A stretch of DNA of 43,606 nucleotides from Parvularcula sp038745625 (GTDB taxonomy: Bacteria; Pseudomonadota; Alphaproteobacteria; Caulobacterales; Parvularculaceae), in assembly GCA_038745625.1 (NCBI GenBank), contig JBCDLG010000013.1:1-43606 (forward strand), given 5' to 3'. Position 1 is the stretch's first letter, and the number at the start of each line of letters is the position of its first letter. Shown here in pieces: positions 36,452-43,606 of this stretch. The translations under genes and the position numbers were made by a program. Below the pieces are notes generated by a model that was not told the DNA's origin, ran no database searches, and saw nothing but the letters and a program-made list of their open reading frames with translations.

Positions 36452-37294
36452 GTGCAGACAGCTGCGGAGCTTCGAGACCGTCTAACGGGCCGACTGCCGT
36501 TGGCGTACGGAGTGAGCGGCCCGCTGGCGGCGCCGCTTTTCCTGCCCGCGGAGGTCACGAGGCTCGTGCGCGTCGCTCTTGAGGCTGACATCACAATCTT
36601 TGACACAGCGCCCTCTTATGGCGCCGGTGAGGCGGAGCGTCGGCTGGGCGCTGCCTTGCGCGGACGAGACGACGTGGTCGTGATGACCAAGGCTGGAGTT
36701 GAAGCGCGCGGCGTGATGAAGCGGCAGCGCGACTTCAGGCCAGGGTCGATCGTGCGAAGCGTCGAGGCATCCCTGGCGCGTTTGGCGCGGGAACGGATTG
36801 ATGTCTTATGGCTGCATGGGCCGGCGCCTGGTGAGCTGACAGATGAGCTGTTGATCGCGCTTGAGCGTCTCGCCACCGACGGCAAAGTGCTTGGCGTCGG
36901 CGTCGCCACCCGGGACCTGGGGGTTGCCGCCTTGGCCGCCAAGGGGCCCTTTTCAGCGCTTATGGCGCCAAGCCACCAGCACAGTTTTCAGTTACCGGAG
37001 TATCGAGGCGACCTTACGGTTTTTGGCATCGAATGCCTGATCAACGTGGCTCGCCCACAAGGCGCGCAGTTCAGCCGAAGCTCTTTGTGGAAATCGCTCA
37101 GGTCTTTGGCGCAGAACGCGGTGCCGGGCGCGTCAATGGCGATGGAGCCGCCTGGTACCGCCCCACTTGCAGCGCAAGACGCGTTTCGCCAAGCGTTTGA
37201 GGGGGCTCGTTGCGATGTTGTCGTCGCAACGAGCACCAAGGGCGGGCGCATTCGGCAGAACAGTGAGATCTGTCGCTCGCGCATGACCGTCTGA
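36452..37294 (+). CDS. Aldo/keto reductase
   Basis: GTG 36452 gives 280 residues and is preceded by AGGAG at 36437-36441; a longer frame reads back into the divergent AlkB gene. The full catalytic tetrad is visible: Asp51 and Tyr56 in FDTAPSYGAGEAE, Lys80 in VMTKAG, and His122 in LWLHGP. Aldo/keto reductases reduce sugars or carbonyls with NADPH in the cytoplasm. The C-terminus is shorter and less typical than in 320-residue members, but DVVVATSTKGGRIRQN fits the cofactor-binding end. Divergent from the AlkB-like gene; the substrate is unknown. Confidence 0.82.
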   Translation: MQTAAELRDRLTGRLPLAYGVSGPLAAPLFLPAEVTRLVRVALEADITIFDTAPSYGAGEAERRLGAALRGRDDVVVMTKAGVEARGVMKRQRDFRPGSIVRSVEASLARLARERIDVLWLHGPAPGELTDELLIALERLATDGKVLGVGVATRDLGVAALAAKGPFSALMAPSHQHSFQLPEYRGDLTVFGIECLINVARPQGAQFSRSSLWKSLRSLAQNAVPGASMAMEPPGTAPLAAQDAFRQAFEGARCDVVVATSTKGGRIRQNSEICRSRMTV

Positions 37295-37657
37295 AAATCC
37301 TTCAGCATAATGATGAAATGGGCCTTCGCTGAGCCTGTTCAGCGCCGGTGTTTGTAAGTCAGCTCGCGGCGCGACCTCAAGACGATCGTGAGCGTGTTGA
37401 GCGAGGCGTGCCGATCACCTCAAGGCGATATCCCCTAGGCGCGTCGCGGCGTGAGAGTGTCATAGGCAAGACGCCGCCAATGCGGTAGATACCATGGAAC
37501 TGATCCTCAACAATGATCGCTGAGGTGGGGGTGGAGTTGCGGCCGATCAATCCGCGTCGTCAGACGAGCGTCACTCGATCGCTTGCCATGGTGATGGAGC
37601 GCGGTGGTGCGTGACTCATCCAAAAGCGCTGATCCCCAATCGGATGAACACAGCAAT
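37295..37657. other. 363-bp gene-free stretch with a relic frame
   Basis: No intact gene is seen between the aldo/keto reductase and the ECF sigma factor gene. The stretch must hold the promoter for the iron-uptake module. It also holds a coding-like relic on the minus strand (listed separately) and an ATAATGATGAAAT sequence at 37307-37319 resembling half of a Fur site, which I do not rate highly. Confidence 0.5.
37377..37589 (-). pseudogene. Relic of a small minus-strand gene
   Basis: From ATG 37589 the frame reads MASDRVTLV, then TGA (37562-37560), then 60 further codons in the same frame before a TGA at 37379-37377. The second part contains IIVEDQFHGIYRIGGVLP and RGYRLEVIGTPRS, which look protein-like rather than random. 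I do not recognise the family. It could be the remnant of a transferred gene or simply chance. Confidence 0.3.
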
Positions 37658-38233
37658 ATGTCAGAAGATGTGGCCAGCGGTGGATCTCGCGATCGTCGGC
37701 CCGCGGCGGACAAAAGCGACGACGTTCTTTCTCTTTACAAGGAGCATGCGGCGCCGTTGGTCGCCGGCATGAGAAAAATGTTCGGCCCCGGTCCTCCCGA
37801 TCCAGAAGACGTTGCGCAGCAAGCCTTTCAAAAGCTGCTGGAGCGGGGTGATCTTGAATCCATCTCCAACGTGCGAGCCTTTATCTGGCGGACGGCGCGC
37901 AACATCATCATCGATGATCGCCGCTCGCGCGATACGCGCGACAAGTACGATTTCGAAGTCGAGCAGATTTTCTTTCCGTTGAAGGACGACGTTTTGACGC
38001 CTGAACACGTCTTAGTAGCGAAAGAACAGCTCGAGGCAGTGAAAACAGTGCTCCGAAACATGCCTGAAAGGCGCCGACGCGCCCTGATCCTGCATCGCGT
38101 CGAAGGTCTATCGATTGTCGAGGTCGGCAGGCGACTGGGTATCGCTCGGCCGAGCGCTTCTGCCCATGTGGCGAGAGCGATGGCTGATTTGAGCACGATT
38201 TTCATCGATAGAGAGGACGGCCTGTCGACATGA
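37658..38233 (+). CDS. FecI-like ECF RNA polymerase sigma factor
   Basis: The 191-residue protein has sigma region 2 at about residues 25-105 (LYKEHAAPLVAGMRK, PDPEDVAQQAFQKLLER, VRAFIWRTARNIIIDDRR) and region 4 at about 135-180 (NMPERRRRALILHRVEGLSIVEVGRRLG), as in ECF sigma factors. ATG 37658 is not preceded by a clear site; GTG 37604 in the same frame is an alternative. The stop overlaps the fecR start by 4 bp, so the pair is translationally coupled. It should transcribe the TonB receptor region in response to ligand sensing. Confidence 0.92.
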   Translation: MSEDVASGGSRDRRPAADKSDDVLSLYKEHAAPLVAGMRKMFGPGPPDPEDVAQQAFQKLLERGDLESISNVRAFIWRTARNIIIDDRRSRDTRDKYDFEVEQIFFPLKDDVLTPEHVLVAKEQLEAVKTVLRNMPERRRRALILHRVEGLSIVEVGRRLGIARPSASAHVARAMADLSTIFIDREDGLST

Positions 38234-39300
38234 CCGTGTACGATGAAAAACGTCGCGCTGCGATTCTCGAAAAGGCGCATCACTGGCATCTCCGGCTGAG
38301 CGAAGCAGATGCGGATGAGGCTGATCGATCGGCCTTCGACGCTTGGCTCAAGGCGGATCCGCAGCACAGTGAGCTTTACGATTTCGCGGTCACGATGCAC
38401 CATGCGGTTGGCAGTCTAAGGACAGGAGATTTGGATCGTGACATGCTGGAGGCCTCGTGGCCCGAGCGTGCGATTCAACTCAAAGACTCCGTGAGCCGTG
38501 CATTTTCAAACGTCGGAGCGCGTTTGGTGGCACTCGGCGGGGCAGCGCTCTCAGCAGCTCTCGTGTTTGTGGTGTTCTATGGCGAGCAAGGCACGCAGCC
38601 GATCGGCGAGGATACCGTCATTGCGAGCTTTGAGACAGTCAACGGAGCAACCGAGCTTGTCAGTTTTGAAGACGGATCCACGGCTGTCCTTGGCGCCGCA
38701 AGCCAGATCAATGTCACTTTCTCGAACATGGAGCGGCGCGTCACGCTGATTGAAGGCACGGCTTTTTTTGATGTCGCTTCAGATCAAGAACGCCCTTTCG
38801 TCGTGGAAGCTGGCGATATGCGGGCAACGGCGCTCGGGACCGCGTTTGATGTCAGGCGCGTTGCGGACGTGATGCGGGTTGCTGTGGCCGAGGGCGATGT
38901 CGAGGTGAGCTACCCCTTGATGCGCAACGGCAACCCCACAAATTTCAGGACACGGCACGTCCTCACCGTCGGACACCAGGTGACAGCAACGCCGACATCG
39001 GGGTTGGAGCAGGTGCGGCCCATCGCGACCGAAGCGATCGGCGCCTGGCGCGATGAGCGGCTCCTTTATGACGGCGTCTCTCTTGCCGAATTGGTCGCTG
39101 ATGCGAGCCGCTACACCCGCGTGCCGGTGAGAATTGATCCCACAAGCGAGACCATCGGTGCCATCCGGGTGCGGGGGTCGTTCAGATCAGACGATATCGA
39201 CGCCATGCTGGTCACGCTTGCTGAGATCTATCCCATTGATATTGATCGCAGTTATCAAGACGCCATCTACATCCGCGATCGTTCTGATCGGCAGGACTGA
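38230..39300 (+). CDS. FecR-like anti-sigma factor/signal transducer
   Basis: The 356-residue protein has a cytoplasmic N-terminal domain (about 8-55, HWHLRLSEADADEADRSAFD, then WLKADPQHSELYD, as in DUF4880), one membrane helix at about 97-117 (LVALGGAALSAALVFVVFY) and a periplasmic FecR domain (about 130-225) with DGSTAVLGAASQINV and RPFVVEAGDMRATALGTAFDV. The C-terminal domain (VRVRGSFRSDDIDAMLVTLAE-like) resembles the secretin/TonB short domain. It holds the sigma factor at the membrane and relays the signal from the receptor at 39427. Confidence 0.92.
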   Translation: MTVYDEKRRAAILEKAHHWHLRLSEADADEADRSAFDAWLKADPQHSELYDFAVTMHHAVGSLRTGDLDRDMLEASWPERAIQLKDSVSRAFSNVGARLVALGGAALSAALVFVVFYGEQGTQPIGEDTVIASFETVNGATELVSFEDGSTAVLGAASQINVTFSNMERRVTLIEGTAFFDVASDQERPFVVEAGDMRATALGTAFDVRRVADVMRVAVAEGDVEVSYPLMRNGNPTNFRTRHVLTVGHQVTATPTSGLEQVRPIATEAIGAWRDERLLYDGVSLAELVADASRYTRVPVRIDPTSETIGAIRVRGSFRSDDIDAMLVTLAEIYPIDIDRSYQDAIYIRDRSDRQD

Positions 39301-39383
39301 TCGCAGCATCTCAATTTTTTCAGATTTTTTTCATTCTCAGGCTACGTTTCGCCGCCCCCGCGCGTCTTAGTCGTATGGTGCGG

Positions 39384-39394
39384 ATGATTATCAT
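39384..39394. promoter_or_regulatory. Fur-box-like palindrome upstream of the TonB receptor
   Basis: ATGAT-T-ATCAT is a perfect 5-1-5 palindrome. The 19-bp window centred on 39389 matches the E. coli Fur consensus (GATAATGATAATCATTATC) at 13 of 19 places by eye. It lies 33 bp before the GTG start of the receptor, where iron-responsive repression would act. Alphaproteobacteria may use Fur/Mur or Irr instead. Confidence 0.45.
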
Positions 39395-39426
39395 TCGCCA
39401 GTCTGATTGGGCGGAAGGGTTTCCAA

Positions 39427-42090
39427 GTGGGGCGTATCTCAAAAAGTGTATTCCAGAAAACGATAGCGGCTGCGTGTGTCTCTTCACTCGCTGTGATGAC
39501 GGCTGCTCCGATGGCTATGGCCAAGGCCCCACTGGCCGCACAATCGTCTCAATCGATCGATATACCGGCGGGTGCGTTGGGCGATGTGCTGCTGTCGATC
39601 AGCACCGCTTTTGACGTCAATGTCATCGTCGACGAACCCCTGGTCGAGGGCAAAACGGCGCCGAGAATCATAGGTGCAATGAGCGTCGAGGATGCGCTGC
39701 TCCGGGCTCTGGAAGGCAGTGATCTCGTGATCGGGCGATCAGCAAGTGGCGCGTTCATCATTGCTGAGCGGCAACGGGGCGCGGGCGCGACACAGACAGG
39801 CGACCTTCTCATTGTTCAGGGAACGAAGCTTGCCAACAGCGTCCAGGAAACGGACACGTCGGTTGAGATTTTCACTGAAGAGCGTTTGGACCGTGAGGAG
39901 ATTGTTGATCTTTCGAACCTGCTCTTGCGGGTCCCCAACGTGACCACCGGTTCAGGACTCGGCAATGACTTTTCTATTCGCGGTATTGGTCGGACCGGGG
40001 CAACGGGCGCGGGCACAGGGATCGCCTCGAACGTTTATGTTGACGGTGCGCCTCTCTCGGTCAACGCGCTGCTCCGTGGCCCCGTGCCGCTCTGGGATGT
40101 TGCGCAGACGGAGGTTCTTCGTGGACCTCAGTCGACCGTACAGGGACGGAATGCCTTGGCCGGCGCTATCGTGATCACGACAAATGATCCAACCTACGAG
40201 CCAGAGGCGAAGTTCCGCGCAACCTATGGCCGCTTTGACACCTATCAGCTCGCAGGCGCCATCAGTGGGCCCATCATTCCAGGGCAAGTCGCCGCCCGTA
40301 TCGCCGTCGACTATCAAGAGACGGATGGCTTCATCGAAAACACCATCGTCAACAGGCAGGCAGACCGTCGAGAGTCGATCCTTGTGCGCGGCAAGCTGCT
40401 GATCGAGCCAGACGCCTTGCCCGGCTTTGTCAACAAAGTGACGATCGACTATCAGGATGCAGAGGGTGGTGAAAACTCACCGCGTGTGACCACCAATTTT
40501 GGCGTTACCGATCCAGAGTTTGTCGATTTTGACTTCTACGATCTCGAAGCGACCGGTTCTTTTCCAAACAACAGCACAGAGGCATTTCGTGTTGTTAACG
40601 ACGCGGCCTACGATCTCAGCGAAGATTGGACCGTACGCAATATCCTGACCTACGAGACGACGGATGTCAGCCGTGTCTTCGGGATTTTGGGAGACTTTGA
40701 AGCTTTTGGTTCGTTTGCGGACAATGGTTCAGAGAGCGATGTGTTCTCAGCCGAAACGCGATTCGAATTCGACTATGATCGATTTAGAGGTTTCCTCGGC
40801 GGGTACTACTACGACGAAGAAAGCTCTAATTTTGCCAATAACTTCAATCCAGTGCCCGATGCCTCGTCTGTTATCCTCGCGGTTGCGCCAGTCGAGAGCC
40901 TCTTGGTTCTTGAATCGGGTGGTCAGACCGAGATCGAAAACTTTGCGGCGTTCGGACAACTCGAATGGGATATGACTGATCGCTGGCGGCTGAACTTGGG
41001 CTTCCGCTACGACAATGAAGAGGTCACGGCGTCCAGTGACCCTCTCATCGCCACCGTCACGCCAGAAACTTGTCTGGCCACCGTCCCCGGCGTGATTGTT
41101 CAAGCACCTTTCCCCACGATCGATTTGCCTTGTCAGGCGCTTGCCGATCTGATCCTCGGTGATGGGAGTGTTGACCCTGAAAACTCGGAACGCTTCGACG
41201 CGTTTCTGCCCAGGGCTGCTTTGACCTACTTCTTCGGCGATGATCATTCCGTATTTGTCTCTTATCAGCGTGGCTACCGTGCAGGCGGGTCTCAATTCGT
41301 TCTCACCCCGGGTGCTGCGGGAGGGCCAAACGTCACCGTCTTGAACACCTATGATCCGGAATATCTGGATACCTTTGAGATCGGTACCCGTACGGTCTGG
41401 CTTGATGGAGCGCTGACGGTCAACGCTAACGCTTTTTATTCATCCTACACGGATCAACAAGTCTTGCTTCGTGGTCCTATTGAGGAAATCGCATCGCTTG
41501 ATGATACGATCGAAAACGCTGGCGAGTCGACGATCTATGGTGCCGAGTTCTTAATCGACTACACGCCGTATACAGACTTAAATATGTTTGCCAGCATCGG
41601 TCTTTTGAAAACAGAGTTCGACGACTTTGAGTTCGCGACGACGGGGCCTTTTGAGAATTTCAACGGCAATGAGTTCCCGTTCGCACCCAATCTCACCTAC
41701 ACTCTTGGCGCTAATTATGATCATAAATCAGGCGTTTACGCGAATGCTACGTTCACCTACACCGGAAGCCGTTTCTCCGAACCCGCCAATTTGGACGGCG
41801 ATGACTTCACCCAAGCGTTTGACGATGAGGGCCTTGATCCCGCCTTTGGCGCCACGTTGACCAATGAGCTTGAAAGCTATGAGGAGCTGACGCTGCGGCT
41901 GGGATATCGCAACGATCGTATCAACGTCTTTGCTGCGGGTACCAATCTTCTCGGCGTCGAAGAGCTGAGGAGCATCGCCTATGGTACTGTCAACTCTGAA
42001 ACGGGCGCGGTGGACCTACGGGATGACAGCCTGAGTGGCCTGCTTATCCGACCCCGGTCGTTCCGGGTTGGTGTTGAGGTCAGCTTCTGA
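39427..42090 (+). CDS. TonB-dependent receptor with N-terminal STN signalling domain
   Basis: The 887-residue outer-membrane protein is a FecA-type transducer. GTG 39427 is preceded by GGAAGGG; a signal peptide (about 1-33, ending AAPMAMA) follows. Residues about 43-112 form the secretin/TonB N-terminal (STN) domain that talks to FecR (IDIPAGALGDVLLSISTAF). A TonB-box-like DLLIVQG lies near 125, the plug domain (about 140-250) includes LRGPQSTVQGRNALAGAIVI, and the rest is the beta-barrel ending in the aromatic residue Phe887 (RVGVEVSF). The ligand is probably an iron chelate such as a siderophore, since the gene follows a sigma/FecR pair and precedes a PepSY protein. Confidence 0.95.
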   Translation: MGRISKSVFQKTIAAACVSSLAVMTAAPMAMAKAPLAAQSSQSIDIPAGALGDVLLSISTAFDVNVIVDEPLVEGKTAPRIIGAMSVEDALLRALEGSDLVIGRSASGAFIIAERQRGAGATQTGDLLIVQGTKLANSVQETDTSVEIFTEERLDREEIVDLSNLLLRVPNVTTGSGLGNDFSIRGIGRTGATGAGTGIASNVYVDGAPLSVNALLRGPVPLWDVAQTEVLRGPQSTVQGRNALAGAIVITTNDPTYEPEAKFRATYGRFDTYQLAGAISGPIIPGQVAARIAVDYQETDGFIENTIVNRQADRRESILVRGKLLIEPDALPGFVNKVTIDYQDAEGGENSPRVTTNFGVTDPEFVDFDFYDLEATGSFPNNSTEAFRVVNDAAYDLSEDWTVRNILTYETTDVSRVFGILGDFEAFGSFADNGSESDVFSAETRFEFDYDRFRGFLGGYYYDEESSNFANNFNPVPDASSVILAVAPVESLLVLESGGQTEIENFAAFGQLEWDMTDRWRLNLGFRYDNEEVTASSDPLIATVTPETCLATVPGVIVQAPFPTIDLPCQALADLILGDGSVDPENSERFDAFLPRAALTYFFGDDHSVFVSYQRGYRAGGSQFVLTPGAAGGPNVTVLNTYDPEYLDTFEIGTRTVWLDGALTVNANAFYSSYTDQQVLLRGPIEEIASLDDTIENAGESTIYGAEFLIDYTPYTDLNMFASIGLLKTEFDDFEFATTGPFENFNGNEFPFAPNLTYTLGANYDHKSGVYANATFTYTGSRFSEPANLDGDDFTQAFDDEGLDPAFGATLTNELESYEELTLRLGYRNDRINVFAAGTNLLGVEELRSIAYGTVNSETGAVDLRDDSLSGLLIRPRSFRVGVEVSF

Positions 42091-42112
42091 CGACAGAGAT
42101 AGGCCACGCTCG

Positions 42113-43606
42113 ATGCTCATCTTGGACACAGCTCTGTTGCGATTGAGATCAGCAGCAGAGCGGCTTTTTGATCGTCTCGGTCATATTCGGTTTAAAGAGC
42201 GCTCTGGTTCACCCAAAAAGAGCGCCCGTCGGCGGCTATACGATCTGCATGCCTGGGTCGGCTTTCATCTCGCGGTGATCATGGCCGTGGTGCTCGCCAC
42301 AGGAACCTTCGCAACAATTGCGGACGAGCTCGATTGGTTGGTCCAGCACGACATGCGCGTGATGCCCCAAGGCGAGAAGGTCTCATGGGAGGAGATGGTT
42401 GAGGCGATCGAAGCCTATGATCCCGGGCTGACGGTCATGATGATAATGCAAGGTGAGGCGAGTTACTTTGCTTACAGAGCGTCTGTCATTGGCGACGATG
42501 GTATCTATAAGTTCGTGCACGTAAACCCATGGACAGGGGAAGTTACTGGCGAGACGGGCAATTTTACCTTTCAGTATTTACTGCGAAATTTGCATCGTTA
42601 TCTGCTCCTGCCGAAGGTCTTCGGGCTCACGATCGTCAGCTCGATGGCGATCATTCTTGCGATTTCTCTTTATACCGGTCTCAAAACCTCGAGAAATTGG
42701 CGTACGCTGATGACAAGAGTCCGGTTTTCAAAAGGCGCGAGAACAGCAATCGGCGACGCCCATAAGGCAGCGGGCCTATGGAGCATTTGGTTTTTTGTCC
42801 TGATTATCGTGACCGGGATTTGGTACTATGCCGAGTTTCTCGGCAAAGACTTTGAGCCCACATATACGCAGCTGACCGATGAAACGGCCGCAAGCTACGG
42901 CGATATCATGGTGGATCCGCCCGTGTCGGACATCGTTCAAGCCGCACAAGCCGCATATCCCGAGCTCAACATCACGGGCATCGGGTTTGGTGTCGTCAAC
43001 CGGCAGCCGATCATGGTCGATGGTCGTGTTGGCAACCCGATCGTCCGGCCACGCGCCAATCGCGTTTATCTTGATCCGATGACGCTGGATGTTATCAGGG
43101 TCCAACGATCGAAGGAACTGGGTTGGGTCCAATGGCTCAATCAGATTGTGGATCCCTTGCATTTCGGTTCTTTCGGTGGCCTGCCGATCAAACTGATTTG
43201 GTTCACCTTTGGCCTCTTCATGACGGGCCTCTCCGTGAGCGGTGTTTGGCTCACATGGAAGCGGGTGAAATCGACAAAGGCGAGCAGTATGCAGATCGGT
43301 GCATTACCGATCATGCTTGTGGCGGTGGTGCTGGCATTCCTTCATTTCACCGCTATGCGCCTGCCTGTCATGGCTGGCTTCGACATCATTGGGCCTGCGT
43401 TGTTCGTCATCGGACTTTTCCTCATCGGAGGAGCGGCCATTGGCGGCGCCGCGATGATACGACGACTGAGAACATCGCCGCGGCCAATGGTCAAGAACGC
43501 CCTGGCTTTGGTTGCGGTCGGTCTCACGGCGGGCGGCGGGATCTATGCCGCTAGTTTTCACGATCCCTTTGCCGAACGTCATGAGCTCACCCTCGGGGTC
43601 CAACAG
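42113..43606 (+). CDS. PepSY-associated membrane protein, 3' end outside window
   Basis: From ATG 42113 an open frame runs without a stop to the window end (498 codons), 22 bp after the TonB receptor. It starts with a basic cytoplasmic stretch, then LYDLHAWVGFHLAVIMAVVL, the first helix of the PepSY_TM family. Further helices carry LRNLHRYLLLPKVFGLTIV, IGDAHKAAGLWSIWFFVLI and LIWFTFGLFMTGLSVSGVW, and additional hydrophobic segments follow near residues 396-410 and 420-450. The conserved His residues in these helices (HAW, LHRYL, AHKAAG, PLHFG) may bind haem or metal. Members occur beside siderophore receptors, where a role in ferric reduction has been proposed. The gene completes the uptake module. 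Confidence 0.9.
   Translation, partial: MLILDTALLRLRSAAERLFDRLGHIRFKERSGSPKKSARRRLYDLHAWVGFHLAVIMAVVLATGTFATIADELDWLVQHDMRVMPQGEKVSWEEMVEAIEAYDPGLTVMMIMQGEASYFAYRASVIGDDGIYKFVHVNPWTGEVTGETGNFTFQYLLRNLHRYLLLPKVFGLTIVSSMAIILAISLYTGLKTSRNWRTLMTRVRFSKGARTAIGDAHKAAGLWSIWFFVLIIVTGIWYYAEFLGKDFEPTYTQLTDETAASYGDIMVDPPVSDIVQAAQAAYPELNITGIGFGVVNRQPIMVDGRVGNPIVRPRANRVYLDPMTLDVIRVQRSKELGWVQWLNQIVDPLHFGSFGGLPIKLIWFTFGLFMTGLSVSGVWLTWKRVKSTKASSMQIGALPIMLVAVVLAFLHFTAMRLPVMAGFDIIGPALFVIGLFLIGGAAIGGAAMIRRLRTSPRPMVKNALALVAVGLTAGGGIYAASFHDPFAERHELTLGVQQ

Overview
The window is a piece of an alphaproteobacterial chromosome, mostly about 60-65% GC by eye. The lineage is suggested by an atpHAGDC-type operon encoding only the F1 part of ATP synthase, a DUF2794 gene, an IalB-like protein, ccmA/ccmB near acnA, and HWE-type histidine kinase and FecI/FecR/TonB-receptor families. 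A marine Parvularculaceae- or Hyphomonadaceae-like organism would fit, but I cannot fix the genus. No CRISPR array, rRNA operon, insertion sequence or intact prophage is visible.

Layout. 1-2.1 kb: end of an IalB-like secreted protein and the haem exporter genes ccmB-ccmA on the minus strand, then a PaaI-type thioesterase. 2.2-6.6 kb: aconitase acnA, a bidirectional terminator, and two tandem paralogous secreted proteins with PEP-CTERM/VPLPA-type sorting tails. 6.6-10.3 kb: a PHA-system family protein, a lipoprotein, a tautomerase-family protein, lepA and a small membrane protein. 10.3-15.9 kb: a LOV-PAS-HWE sensor kinase divergent from an alpha/beta hydrolase, a GMC oxidoreductase, and an AT-rich patatin-like lipoprotein. 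16.1-22.6 kb: atpH-atpA-atpG-[glycosyltransferase]-atpD-[small membrane ORF]-atpC, ending at a strong terminator. 22.6-30.8 kb: cysteine synthase, a coiled-coil membrane protein with a metallophosphoesterase lipoprotein, 3-hydroxybutyryl-CoA dehydrogenase, an AEC transporter, DUF2794, a Bax-inhibitor-1 family protein, and a third sorting-tail protein. 31-35.7 kb: a large zinc metalloprotease, RsmB and a YbjN-like protein.

A tRNA-Arg(CCG) at 35.7 kb marks a change to accessory-looking DNA: an AlkB-like dioxygenase gene interrupted by one in-frame TGA, an aldo/keto reductase, a degenerate stretch, and then a complete iron-type uptake module (ECF sigma factor, FecR anti-sigma, STN-containing TonB receptor with a Fur-like palindrome upstream, and a PepSY membrane protein cut off by the window end).

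The features most worth following are the glycosyltransferase and the small membrane ORF placed inside the ATP synthase operon, the LOV kinase whose ATP-binding N-box lacks its asparagine, the tandem sorting-tail paralogues, and the AlkB homologue with all metal ligands intact but an internal TGA.
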